DNA of 64,000 nt from Planomonospora sp. ID82291 (lineage in GTDB: Bacteria; Actinomycetota; Actinomycetes; Streptosporangiales; Streptosporangiaceae), in assembly GCF_015711645.1 (NCBI RefSeq), contig NZ_JABTEX010000002.1, positions 434,001 through 498,000 of the forward strand. The letters are read 5' to 3'. Below the pieces are notes generated by a model. It was not told the origin of the DNA. It made no database searches and saw only the letters and a list, made by a program, of their open reading frames with translations. Numbering within the stretch: position 1 is the first letter of the stretch; the number at the start of each line of letters is the position of its first letter. Positions 33,490 to 42,600 of this stretch are shown piece by piece. The position numbers were made by a program, and so were the translations under genes.

Positions 33490-34721
33490 GGGTTCCCTCC
33501 GCTGTCCTCGTCTTCCCGCCAGTCGCCGGGAAGCAGGTGGTCGAGCACGTCGTCCACGGTGACCGCGCCGACGAGCCGGCCCGCGTCGTCCACCACGGGC
33601 GCGGCCACCAGGTCGTAGGTGGCCAGATAGGACGTCACCTGCCTCAGGGTGAGGCCGGGTCTGATCGGGTCGAGCGAGTCGTCCATGACCGTGCCGAGCA
33701 GGGTGGACGGGCGCTCGCGCAGCAGCCGCTGGAAGTGGACCAGGCCGAGGAACCTGCCGGTCGGCGTCTCGACGGGCGGGCGGGTCACGTAGACCTGCGT
33801 GGCCACGGCCGGGATGTGGTCCTGCTGCCGGACGACCGCCAGCGCCTCGGCGACGGTGGCGGTCGGGGGCATGATCAGCGGCTCGGACGTCATGATGCCG
33901 CCGGCGGTGTTCTCGGGGTAGACCAGCAGCCGCCGGACCGGTGCGGCCTCCTCGGGCTCCATCAGCGCCATCAGCGCCTCGGCCTGCTCGGGGGAGAGGT
34001 CCTGGAGGAGGTCGGCGGCGTCGTCGGGGTTCATCTCCTCCAGCACGTCGGCGGCCCGCTCCGGGTTCAGGCGGCTCAGGATGCCGATCTGGTCGCGCTC
34101 GGGGAGCTCCTCCAGCACGTCGGCCAGCCGTACGTCGTCCAGGGCGGCGGCGACCTCGACCCGCCGCTTGTCGGACAGGGTGTGCAGGGCGCTGGCCAGG
34201 TCGGCCGCGCGCATGGTCTCGAAGGCGGCCAGCAGGCTCGCCGCGCCCTGGTCCTTCTGCACCGCGTCGAAGCCCTCGACCTCCCCCCAGTCCACGACCC
34301 TGCTCGCGCCGCGCCGCCGCAGGCCCAGCGTCCCGCCGCTCCTGGCCAGCGCGACCTTGGTGACCAGCCACTCGGAGGCGCGGGTCTTCTCCATGGCGAG
34401 GTCGAGCACCGTCATCCGCGTGCCGTCGACCTCCACGGCCAGGTCGAGCATCTCACCGATGACCAGGGTCTCCGAGGCCCGCTGCTCGAACCGGCGCAGG
34501 TTGAGCCGGCCGCTGAAGACCAGCGCGCCCGCCTCGACGGCGAGCACGCGGGTGATCGGGAGGAAGACCCGGCGGCGCGGCTGCATCTCCACCACGAGGC
34601 CGTGCACGTGAGGCGGGGCGGACCCGGCGACGGTGACCACCACGTCCCGGACCCGGCCGATCTGGTCCCCGGCGGGGTCGAAGACGGGCGTGCCGGCGAG
34701 CCGGGCGATGAAGATCCTCAC
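33486..34721 (-). CDS. Magnesium transporter MgtE N-domain / CBS pair protein
   Basis: The 411-residue soluble protein has a PRC-barrel-like N-terminus (FDPAGDQIGRVRDVVVTVAG), then an MgtE intracellular N-domain (SDKRRVEVAAALDDVRLADV, MNPDDAADLLQDLSPEQAEA) and a pair of CBS domains (TAGGIMTSEPLIMPPTATVA, YLATYDLVAAPVVDDAGRLV). It lacks the MgtE membrane domain, so it is a sensor or regulator, not the channel. GTG 34721 is the start. It is co-oriented and coupled to the DUF1003 gene. The remembered equivalent is Rv1232c. Confidence 0.88.
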   Translation of the reverse strand: MRIFIARLAGTPVFDPAGDQIGRVRDVVVTVAGSAPPHVHGLVVEMQPRRRVFLPITRVLAVEAGALVFSGRLNLRRFEQRASETLVIGEMLDLAVEVDGTRMTVLDLAMEKTRASEWLVTKVALARSGGTLGLRRRGASRVVDWGEVEGFDAVQKDQGAASLLAAFETMRAADLASALHTLSDKRRVEVAAALDDVRLADVLEELPERDQIGILSRLNPERAADVLEEMNPDDAADLLQDLSPEQAEALMALMEPEEAAPVRRLLVYPENTAGGIMTSEPLIMPPTATVAEALAVVRQQDHIPAVATQVYVTRPPVETPTGRFLGLVHFQRLLRERPSTLLGTVMDDSLDPIRPGLTLRQVTSYLATYDLVAAPVVDDAGRLVGAVTVDDVLDHLLPGDWREDEDSGGNP

Positions 34722-34850
34722 ATGTGAAGCGTAGGCAATGGGGCGGGGAGGCGGGCCGAGGCACGCTCACATGCCGGACATTTCTTGCCCCGGCCTCTCC
34801 GGCATGACAGCATCAAAACTCCTGAACGGTAGTTACATGGATGGTGTCAC

Positions 34851-35807
34851 ATGCGGCGTTCCGGCCTGCTGACCGCGTTCGCGTCCTCCTGGTGCTTCGC
34901 CTTCTCCGGACCGATGGCCAAGTACCTCGGCGGCGGCGGGCTGGCGCCGCTGGAGTCGGTCTGGGTCCGGCTGGCGGGGGCCGGGCTGCTGCTCGTCGGC
35001 GTCCTGGCGGCGGTCCGGCCCCGGGCGCTGCGCATCCCGCGCGCCCGGCTGCCCTTCTTCGGCGCCTACGCGGTGGTCGCGGTGGCGGGCGTGCAGGCGC
35101 TGTACTTCGCGGCGATCACCCGGCTGCCGGTGGGCGTCACCCTGCTGATCGAGTTCACCGCGCCGGTGTTCGTCGTGCTCTGGGTGCGCTTCGTCCGCCG
35201 GGTACGGCTGCCGCGGGCGGCCTTCACCGGGGCGGTGGTCGCCGTGGCCGGGCTCGGCATCGTGGTGGAGGTCTGGTCGGGCCTGAGCCTGGACCCGCTC
35301 GGCCTGCTGCCGGCCTTCGGCGCCGCGGCGTGCTGCGCCGGGTACTTCCTGCTCAGCGACGGTTTCGGCGACGACGTCGACCCGCTCGGCCTGATCGCCT
35401 GGGGCCTGGTCGGCGCGGCGGCCGTGCTCGTCCCGGTCTCCCGGCCCTGGGACATCCCGTGGGAGGCGTTCGGCGACGCCGTCGCGCCGTCACCGGGCGC
35501 CCCCGTGCTGCCGGTGGCGGCGGCGGCGCTCTGGATGATCCTGATCGCCACGGTCGCCGCCTACATCCTCGGCGTCACCGCGGTGCGCCGGCTGTCGGCC
35601 GCGGTCGGCTCCACGGTCGCCTCGCTGGAGGTCATCGCCGGAGCGGTGGTCGCCTGGCTGCTGATCGGCGAGGCCCTGGGCGTCTTCCAGATCCTCGGCG
35701 GCCTCATCGTCCTGACAGGGGCCTACCTCGCCCAGCGGGCCACCGCCGACCTTCCGGTCCGGGCGGGTTCGGCGGATCCGGCCGGGGAGCCGGTCGCCGC
35801 GGGGTGA
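34851..35807 (+). CDS. EamA family DMT transporter (RhtA-like)
   Basis: The 318-residue protein has about ten membrane helices in two five-helix EamA repeats (MRRSGLLTAFASSWCFAFSG starts repeat 1; GLLPAFGAAACCAGYFLLSD starts repeat 2; the LEVIAGAVVAWLLIGEALGV motif ends it). Family members export amino acids or small metabolites; RhtA exports threonine/homoserine. The substrate cannot be told here. It has no N-terminal signal beyond helix 1. It is divergent from the MgtE-N/CBS gene across 129 bp. Confidence 0.88.
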   Translation: MRRSGLLTAFASSWCFAFSGPMAKYLGGGGLAPLESVWVRLAGAGLLLVGVLAAVRPRALRIPRARLPFFGAYAVVAVAGVQALYFAAITRLPVGVTLLIEFTAPVFVVLWVRFVRRVRLPRAAFTGAVVAVAGLGIVVEVWSGLSLDPLGLLPAFGAAACCAGYFLLSDGFGDDVDPLGLIAWGLVGAAAVLVPVSRPWDIPWEAFGDAVAPSPGAPVLPVAAAALWMILIATVAAYILGVTAVRRLSAAVGSTVASLEVIAGAVVAWLLIGEALGVFQILGGLIVLTGAYLAQRATADLPVRAGSADPAGEPVAAG

Positions 35808-35816
35808 GCCGTACGG

Positions 35817-35841
35817 CCCGCGACCGGAAGCCGGTCGCGGG
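35817..35841. terminator. Hairpin after the EamA gene
   Basis: CCCGCGACCGG (35817-35827) and CCGGTCGCGGG (35831-35841) form an 11-bp perfect stem with a 3-base loop, right after the EamA stop. It is followed by copies of GGTGAGCCGTAC-type words shared with the 3' ends of both flanking genes. Confidence 0.65.
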
Positions 35842-35869
35842 GAGCGAGCCGTACGCGACAGGAGGTCGG

Positions 35870-36223
35870 CTACCGCGGGGTGAGCCGTACCACCTGGGAC
35901 TCGGCGGCCCAGCGGGCGGTCAGGCCCGCGCCGTCGGCGGCGTTGAGCCGGTCCTTGGCCAGCGCGGCCACCGCCTCGGCGGCCTCGGCCTGGTCCACCA
36001 CCTCCACGGAGGCCTCGAAGGAGACCAGCCGCGCGCCGTTGTCCTTGCTCCGCAGGGTCACCTGGACCCGGCCGGTCTCGGTCAGCCCGGGCAGCGACTG
36101 CTCGCCGCCGCCGGTGACCACGTAGATCGCGCCGTCGTGCCAGGTGTGCCAGGCCAGCCGGGGCCGGTCCAGCGCGAGCCACAGCACACCCGACTTCTTC
36201 GCGCCCTCCTCGATCACACTCAT
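35870..36223 (-). CDS. PPOX-like (pyridoxamine-phosphate-oxidase fold) small protein
   Basis: This 117-residue protein has the split-barrel features of short FMN/F420-binding proteins: LWLALDRPRLAWHTWHDGAI, VTGGGEQSLPGLTETGRVQV, and ARLVSFEASVEVVD. A cofactor-binding role is an inference from the fold. It begins at ATG 36223 and is separated from bioY upstream by a 15-bp-stem terminator, so it has its own promoter or is expressed by readthrough. Confidence 0.65.
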   Translation of the reverse strand: MSVIEEGAKKSGVLWLALDRPRLAWHTWHDGAIYVVTGGGEQSLPGLTETGRVQVTLRSKDNGARLVSFEASVEVVDQAEAAEAVAALAKDRLNAADGAGLTARWAAESQVVRLTPR

Positions 36224-36232
36224 GCCACGAAT

Positions 36233-36273
36233 GTACGGCCCGCGCCCCTGCGAGCCCCGGGCGCGGGCCGTAC
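36233..36273. terminator. 15-bp-stem hairpin between bioY and the PPOX-like gene
   Basis: GTACGGCCCGCGCCC (36233-36247) pairs perfectly with GGGCGCGGGCCGTAC (36259-36273) around an 11-nt loop. It lies just after the bioY stop and would end bioY transcription before the next gene. Confidence 0.75.
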
Positions 36274-36287
36274 ACGATCGGAGCGGA

Positions 36288-36854
36288 TCAGCGGCGGGCG
36301 AGCCTCCAGGCGGCGGGGAGCAGCCCGGCCGCGGCGAGGATCTTGAGGCCGTCGCCGATCAGGAAGGGCAGGACGCCTCCGGCGAAGGCGGTGCCGAGGT
36401 CCAGGTCCTTGGCGACCATGAGCCAGGGCAGGCCGAAGGCGTAGATGATCAGGGTGCCGAGCGCCATCGTGCCGAGCGTGCGGACCGGGGTGCGGTCGCC
36501 GCCGCGGCCGGCGAGCGCGCCCACCACCGAGGCCGCCACCACGAAGCCGACGACGTAGCCGAGCGTCGCGTTGCCCCCGGCGGGGGAGAACCACGGCACG
36601 CCCAGCTGGCCGAGGGCGAGGTACAGGGCCATGCCCAGGAACGCGCGCGGCAGGCCGAGCGCGGCTCCCGAGAGCAGGACGGCGAAGGTCTGCATGGTCA
36701 GGGGGACGTCGGTGCCCGGGATGGGGAAGCTGAGCTGGGCGGCCACGCCGGTCAGCGCGGCGGCGCCCACGACGAGGGCGGCGTCGCGGACCCAGGTCCC
36801 CGGGATGAGGTCGGACAGGACGGCGGGCTGAGCCACCGGAGAAGCGTTTGCCAT
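36288..36854 (-). CDS. bioY: Biotin transporter BioY (S component)
   Basis: BioY binds biotin in the membrane; it works alone or with the ECF module (EcfA/EcfT). The 188-residue protein has six helices, with AAQLSFPIPGTDVPLTMQTF and VLLSGAALGLPRAFLGMALY as the BioY signatures, then GVPWFSPAGGNATLGYVVGF. ATG 36854 has a purine-rich site upstream on the minus strand (GGGAGACGAAACG). No BirA, BioM or BioN gene is in the window. A BirA-type operator was not seen. Confidence 0.93.
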   Translation of the reverse strand: MANASPVAQPAVLSDLIPGTWVRDAALVVGAAALTGVAAQLSFPIPGTDVPLTMQTFAVLLSGAALGLPRAFLGMALYLALGQLGVPWFSPAGGNATLGYVVGFVVAASVVGALAGRGGDRTPVRTLGTMALGTLIIYAFGLPWLMVAKDLDLGTAFAGGVLPFLIGDGLKILAAAGLLPAAWRLARR

Positions 36855-37012
36855 CGTTTCGTCTCCCTTTGCCGAAGCGTGCTCCCCATTATTCGGACAT
36901 CCGGCCCGGGGTCCGCTCAAGAGGTGCGCCAAGAAACAGGGGGCGGAGTTTGTGCGGGCGCGACAGCGCCCCCGTCCGCGGAGTCTGCCGGGGCGCCCGC
37001 TACGGTGTGGCC

Positions 37013-37954
37013 ATGCGCTCCCGACGTTCGTGCCTGGCGGTCCCCGGCAGCAGCCCCCGGTTCCTGGAGAAGGCGCAGGGCCTGGCCGTCGACGAGGTCT
37101 TCCTCGACCTGGAGGACTCCGTCGCGCCGCTGGCCAAGGAGGAGGCGCGGGGGAACATCGTGGCCGCGCTGCGCGAGGGCGACTGGTCGGGCCGGGTCCG
37201 GGTGGTCCGGGTCAACGACCTGTCCACGCAGTGGACCTACCGGGACGTCATCGAGGTCGTCGAGGGGGCGGGGGCGTTCCTCGACTGCCTGATGCTGCCC
37301 AAGGTCGAGGACGCCGGGCAGGTGGCCTGGCTGGACACCCTGCTGACCCAGATCGAGCGGACCTGCGGGCTGCCGGTCGGCCGGATCGGCATCGAGGCGC
37401 AGATCGAGAGCGCCCGCGGCCTGGTCAACGTGGACGCCATCGCCGCCGCGTCGCCCCGCCTGGAGACGCTGGTCTTCGGCCCCGCCGACTTCATGGCCTC
37501 GATCAACATGCGGACCCTGGTCGTCGGCGAGCAGCCGCCGGGCTACACCGAGGGCGACGCCTACCACTACATCCTGATGCGCATCCTGATGGCCGCCCGC
37601 GCGTACGGCCTGCAGGCGATCGACGGCCCCTACCTCGCGATCAAGGACCTGGACGGCTACCGGCGGGTGGCCGCGCGCTCGGCGGCCCTCGGCTTCGACG
37701 GCAAGTGGGTGCTCCACCCGACGCAGATCGAGGCGGCCAACGAGGTCTTCTCGCCGTCCCAGGCGGACTACGACCGCGCCGAGCTCATCCTCGACGCGTA
37801 CGGGTACTACACGACGGTGGAGCGGCGCGGCGCGGTCATGCTGGGCGACGAGATGATCGACGAGGCGTCCCGGAAGATGGCGCTGGTGGTGGCGGCCAAG
37901 GGCCGCGCGGCCGGGCTGCCGCGCACCACCGCCTTCACCCCGCCTACGGCCTGA
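37013..37954 (+). CDS. HpcH/HpaI family CoA-ester lyase (malyl-CoA / citramalyl-CoA lyase type)
   Basis: The 313-residue CitE-like protein has the typical TIM-barrel signatures: RRSCLAVPGSSPRFLEKAQG, DEVFLDLEDSVAPLAKEEAR (metal Asp/Glu), VRVNDLSTQWTYRDV, PKVEDAGQV, IGIEAQIESARGLVNVDAIA (general base/metal Glu in QIESA), and WVLHPTQIEAANEVFSPSQA. It cleaves or forms a C-C bond between acetyl/propionyl-CoA and a 2-oxoacid; L-malyl-CoA, beta-methylmalyl-CoA or citramalyl-CoA are possible. A role in the ethylmalonyl-CoA pathway is plausible in actinobacteria, but no other pathway gene is adjacent. ATG 37013. Confidence 0.88.
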   Translation: MRSRRSCLAVPGSSPRFLEKAQGLAVDEVFLDLEDSVAPLAKEEARGNIVAALREGDWSGRVRVVRVNDLSTQWTYRDVIEVVEGAGAFLDCLMLPKVEDAGQVAWLDTLLTQIERTCGLPVGRIGIEAQIESARGLVNVDAIAAASPRLETLVFGPADFMASINMRTLVVGEQPPGYTEGDAYHYILMRILMAARAYGLQAIDGPYLAIKDLDGYRRVAARSAALGFDGKWVLHPTQIEAANEVFSPSQADYDRAELILDAYGYYTTVERRGAVMLGDEMIDEASRKMALVVAAKGRAAGLPRTTAFTPPTA

Positions 37955-38022
37955 CCCCGATGGCGGTGAAGGACCGCGGCGGCCTCCAGCCCGCCTAGAG
38001 TTTGACCCCGATGGCGGTGAAG
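37952..38022. repeat. 20-bp direct repeat at the HpcH / DUF6529 convergent junction
   Basis: TGACCCCGATGGCGGTGAAG occurs at 37952 and 38003. The first copy covers the HpcH TGA stop and its 3' flank. The second encodes the last residues (TAIGVK) of the convergent membrane protein on the minus strand. The distance is 51 bp. Confidence 0.85.
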
Positions 38023-38582
38023 AACCACAGCGACGAGGTCACCCAGAGGCCGGCCAGCGCGGTGAACGCCAGCCCGCCGAGCAGCGGGAGGGTCCAGCCG
38101 GGCAGCCCGCGCTTGGGCAGGGCCAGCATCTTCGCGGTGAACACGCCGTAGAAGAAGCAGCCCAGCAGCGAGTGGACCAGCACGCGGGCCACGTCGAACT
38201 GGGCGCCCAGCGCGTACAGGCAGTGGAAGGCCACCGGGATCGTGAGCAGGAACGCGGCCCGGCCCGACCAGCGGTGCAGGGCGCCGATCCACGGTACGTC
38301 CAGCCTGATGCGGCCCCACATCACCAGCGCGGAGAAGACCTGGACCCCGGCGAGCAGGAACGCGCCGGTGGTGAGCCAGGACTTCATGGCCAGCGGTCCG
38401 GAGAACCCGGCGGGGCCGACCGCGAAGCCGGTGGGCGTGTGGGCGCGGCCGTAGACGCCGAGCGCGACCGCGACCAGCCCGCCGACGAGGAGCGGGACAA
38501 GCAGCGGGGCGAGGTTCCGCCGGGGCGGGACCCGCAGGGCCTGCGTGTCGTCGGCCGTGCGGTCCGCCGAGGTGTCGCTCAT
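37995..38582 (-). CDS. Four-helix membrane protein (DUF6529-like, possible b-type cytochrome fold)
   Basis: This 195-residue membrane protein has four to five helices: RNLAPLLVPLLVGGLVAVAL, GAFLLAGVQVFSALVMWGRI, RAAFLLTIPVAFHCLYALGA, VHSLLGCFFYGVFTAKMLAL and a last helix near the C-terminus. Histidines sit in or next to helices (GALHRW, PVAFHCL, RVLVHSLLG). They could bind haem as in b561/ferric-reductase-like proteins, but this is only suggestive. It overlaps the upstream secreted-protein gene by ATGA (38580-38584), so the two are translationally coupled. Confidence 0.75.
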   Translation of the reverse strand: MSDTSADRTADDTQALRVPPRRNLAPLLVPLLVGGLVAVALGVYGRAHTPTGFAVGPAGFSGPLAMKSWLTTGAFLLAGVQVFSALVMWGRIRLDVPWIGALHRWSGRAAFLLTIPVAFHCLYALGAQFDVARVLVHSLLGCFFYGVFTAKMLALPKRGLPGWTLPLLGGLAFTALAGLWVTSSLWFFTAIGVKL

Positions 38583-39241
38583 CAGAACTCCTCTATGAAC
38601 TCGTCGACGTCCTTGGGATCGACCTGCTCGCCGTTGACGGTCGCGTTCTCCCCGGGCTCGGGGACGGCGACGTCGGCGGGCGCGCCGTCGACCAGGGTCA
38701 GGCCGACGCGGGTGCCGTCGGCGAGGTAGATCCATCCGGCCCGGACCTTCGCGCCGCGGACGATCGCGGTGGCCCGGTAGAGGCCCGACGGCTTCTTGAC
38801 CGTCGGCGCGGTGAAGTCCCACTCCTTCGCGCCGAACTCCAGCGTCCCGGTGGCCTTGCCGCCGCCGAGCGCGGCGGTGAGGGAGGCGCCCCCGGGTCCG
38901 GTCAGGACGACCTTGCCGTCGGCGGCCCTCCCCCGGAGCCAGGCCTCGACCCTGCCGTCGCAGAAGTAGCCGACGGCCTTGCCGTCGCGGATGGAGACGG
39001 CGACGAGCCCGCCGTTGCCCCGGACCCGGCCCGCGTAGTCGGCCTTGGCGGGGACGGGCCTGGCGGTCCTGGACGGCGCGGGCGCGGCGGTGGCCGCCGA
39101 GGTGGCCTCGGCCACCGCCGCGGGCTCGCCCGCGGCGCCCGCGTCCCGGGTCGGGGGTGCGGCGGTGGCGCTGAGCGCGCCGAGCACGGCGGTCGTCGCC
39201 GCGCCGGCCGCCAGCGTGAGTACGGGCCCCAGCCGTTTCAT
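38582..39241 (-). CDS. Secreted protein with Ala/Pro linker, partner of the four-helix membrane protein
   Basis: This 219-residue protein starts MKRLGPVLTLAAGAATTAVL, a signal peptide or anchor ending near ATAAPPTRD, then an Ala/Thr/Pro linker. A repetitive beta-rich domain follows (GNGGLVAVSIRDGKAVGYFC, DGRVEAWLRGRAADGKVVLT, GLYRATAIVRGAKVRAGWIY). It ends acidic (ATVNGEQVDPKDVDEFIEEF). A single Cys (YFC) is present. No known family was recognised. The four-base overlap with the membrane gene suggests that the two products act together. Confidence 0.75.
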   Translation of the reverse strand: MKRLGPVLTLAAGAATTAVLGALSATAAPPTRDAGAAGEPAAVAEATSAATAAPAPSRTARPVPAKADYAGRVRGNGGLVAVSIRDGKAVGYFCDGRVEAWLRGRAADGKVVLTGPGGASLTAALGGGKATGTLEFGAKEWDFTAPTVKKPSGLYRATAIVRGAKVRAGWIYLADGTRVGLTLVDGAPADVAVPEPGENATVNGEQVDPKDVDEFIEEF

Positions 39242-39643
39242 GTTCACTCCCTGGGGTCGGGGTTTCCTGCCCTCATGAAAGCTCCCACCGGCCGTGGTGT
39301 CTGTGAAGTAATGCGCACTGGGGCGGAGAGGAGAGATTCCTGTGCTCCCAAGAGGGGACGAAAGCGGATTCGCGATCTCCGACGGTGACGAATCCGGCGC
39401 TGGACCGATAAATCTCGCTAGAGAGGTCTCGCCAGGAGGGCTCCGGCGTGTTGGTCTGGATGGGGCGGCCCGCCGGGACCGCGCGACGGTGAGAGGTGAT
39501 CGTTTCAATGGGACGGGGTAGGAGTAGGGTCGCGTACGATTTGCCGTTTCCATAAGGGATTGCGGTCGGGCGTCAGAGACGACTGGAACGGTCCGGAACC
39601 CGTGGATCCGGATGCGTAGGCTTCCTTCGAGGAGGTGCTGAGC
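39242..39643. other. Intergenic region (402 bp) with no supported gene
   Basis: The region separates the divergent secreted-protein gene and the large Asp-box gene. It is less GC-rich in patches (CGATAAATCTCGCTAGAGAG near 39407) and should contain both promoters. No clear -35/-10 pair, operator or small open frame with a ribosome-binding site was seen. Confidence 0.6.
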
Positions 39644-42600
39644 GTGGCCTCGGGCCCTCACGACCCGCGCTCGCGAGAACGGCCGCCGGACGACGGCGGC
39701 CCGCCGGGCGGGACGGCGCACGGGACGGGGTCCCAGGAGCCCCGGGAGCCCCGGGAGCCCCGGGAGCCCTGGAGGAACCAGGAGTCCCGTAGCCCTGCCG
39801 GGTCCCCGTCCCCGCCGACGATCCAGCACTTCCCCCCGGGGCCCTCCGACGGCCGCCCGCGCGGTCTCCCGCTCTCCTCGCCCTGGGTCGCGCCCCCCTT
39901 CGCGGCCCCCGCCCTCGAGGAGGCCGATCTCCCTTCCCCCTCCCGGGCCTCCGGCGCCGGTCGCCGCCGTCCCTACGCCCAGCCGTACGCCTCGCCTTCC
40001 GCGGCCGCCTCGTCACCCGGCTCGGCGGAGCCGGGAGGCCCCGCCGAGCCGGGAGGCCCCGAGACGCCGGGGGGCTCCTCTGGGGCGCCCGCCACCGAAC
40101 GGCGAACCCCGGAGACCTCCGCCGCCGAGCCGGGAGCGGGACCCCGCCCGCGGGGGAGAGCGGCGGACCGTCCCGATCGCCTGGTGGCCTCCGGGCCTGC
40201 CTCCGCCGTGCCCCCCTCCGCTCCGCCTCCCGGTCCGGAACAGGGAGCGGAGTCCCGCACGTCCCGAGGACCGGCGGACCGGCCGGACCGGCTGGTGGCG
40301 TCCGGCCCCGCTCGTCGGGTCCGGAGGCCTCAGGACGGACCTCAGGACGGACCTCAGGACGGACCGCAGGACGATCGGGGAGACCGGCCGCAGGCCGGAG
40401 CGGACTCCGGACCGGAGACCGGGCCGAGGGTGGGACCGTGGGTGGGACCGGCCTCCGAGCCCGAGCCCGTCTCCGGGCGGACCCCCGCGCCCGAGCCGCC
40501 CGCCGTACCCGGGGGCGGTACGGTGCCCGGACCGCCCGCCGTACCGCGGGAGGAAGCGAGAGGACGGGAGCCCGGGCGGCAGGACGACGTCGAGCCCGTG
40601 CGGCGGGTGGGGCGCCCGCCCGGCGGAAGACCGGCCCGGCCGGACCTCCTGGTGGCCCAGGGGCCTCCCCGGCGCGGGCCGGGCGGAGGGCGCCACCGGC
40701 CGGCCGTCGCGCCCTCGGCCGCCCGCCGTTCCAGCCCGAAGCGGGGCAGGGGCGGGCGCGGACTGGTCGTCCCCCTGGTCCTGGTCCTGGTCCTGACCGC
40801 GGCGGCCGGCGGGGGCCTGGCGCTGTGGGGCTGGGTGAGAGACTCGCTGGGCACGGGGCTGCGCCTGGCGGGCGGTGACTTCCAGCCGGCGGACGGGACC
40901 TTCGCCTCGCCCGCCGACGGCGGCGGCGACGGTTCCAGCCAGGTGCTCAACGCCATCGCCGCGGTGGGGCCGACCGTGGTGGCGGTCGGCAGCGACACCA
41001 CCAGCCCCGTGCCCCGGCCGCTGTTCCTCGTCTCGCCGGACGGCGGCACGACCTGGCGGCTGGGGAAGGTGACCGGGTTCACCGGGCAGGAGGGCGGACC
41101 GACCACGGTCGGCCTGGTCGCGGGCGGCGACGGCCGGTGGCTGGCGGCCGGCAACGAGCCGTCCGGCGCCGGACGGCCCGCCGGAGGACGCACGGTGGGG
41201 CTGTGGACCAGCGTCGACGGCCACCGCTGGAGCGCGGTGGACGCCGAAGGGCTGACCGCGTTCACGGGCGGCGACAGGATCACGGACCTGGCCCGGACCT
41301 CGTCCGGCTTCGTCGTGGTCGGCACCACCGTCCTCGGTGACGGCACGCTGGGAGCCGTCGCCTGGACCTCGCCCGACGGCCGGAGCTGGACCAGGGTGGA
41401 GACCCGCGACATCGGCACCCCCGACCGGGTCCGCGGCCTCCGGGCGGTCGCCGCCCGGGGGAACGCCGTGGTCGCGCTGGCCGACCCGGCGCAGGGCGGT
41501 TCGGGATCGGTCGTGCTGCGCTCCGGCGACGGCGGGCGGTCCTGGCTCTCGTCCGGCGTGGCGCTGGACGGCGTCCTCCCGCAGCCCGGCACGCTCGCCG
41601 TGGCGGGCAAGGGGTTCGTCCTGGTCCCGCTCCAGCAGCGCAGCGCCAAGGGAGAGGTGCGGGTCCACTGCTCCGACGACGGCGGGAAGTGGGAGGCCTG
41701 CGGCGCCATCACCGGCCTGGACGCGCAGGGGTCGGGCGTCAAGCGCCTGACCTCCTCCCCCGACGGGGTGGCCGCGGTCACCGAGACGGACCTGGAGCGC
41801 TACGCCGTGCACACCAGCGCGGACGGCCGCGAGTGGAGCCGGGCCGCCGACCTCGGCCGGCGGCCCGGGTCGCTGCGGGCCCTGGCGGTCTCCGGCACGG
41901 GCACGCTCGTCGTCGGCGGCGACGAGCGCGCCGCCGAGGTGGACAACCGGCTCGTCCTCATCACGGCGGCCGAGGGGGGCGAGGCGAAGGCGGTCCCGCT
42001 GACCGAGATCCGGGGCCTGGTCCGGGCCGCCCGCGAGACGGCCCGGGTGGCCGCGGGGGAGGGCCGGTTCGTCGCCGTCGGCTCCGTCTTCGGCGACGCC
42101 GGGATCTGGAGCAGCACCGACGGGGAGGAGTGGCGGGCCGCCGGATCGGCGCAGATCCTCGGCGGCGCGCACCGGCAGGCCCTCGGCGACGTGGTGTACG
42201 GCAGGCGGGGCTGGCTCGCGGTGGGCACGGCCATGAGCGGCGCCTCCTCGACGGAGCCGCTGCTCGTCACCTCCGCCGACGGCGGCGACTGGCGCAGGGT
42301 CCCGGCCGCCGACGCCCTGAAGCCCGCGGGCGACCGCGACTTCCTCGCCCCCCACGCGGTCGCGGCCGGCCCGTCCGGCTACGTCCTGGCGGGCGAGGAG
42401 CGGGGCGCCGCCACCGCCGCCCCCGTCCTGTGGTTCTCCGCCGACCTGAAGCGCTTCACCCGGGCGGCGGATCTGCCCGCGGGCGGCGCGGGGGTGCGCC
42501 TGCACGACGTCTCGCCCACCTCGTCCGGCTACATGGCCGTCGGCGGCTCCGGTACGGCGGGGCACGAGACCGGCGTGGTCTGGGTCTCGGCCGACGGCGT

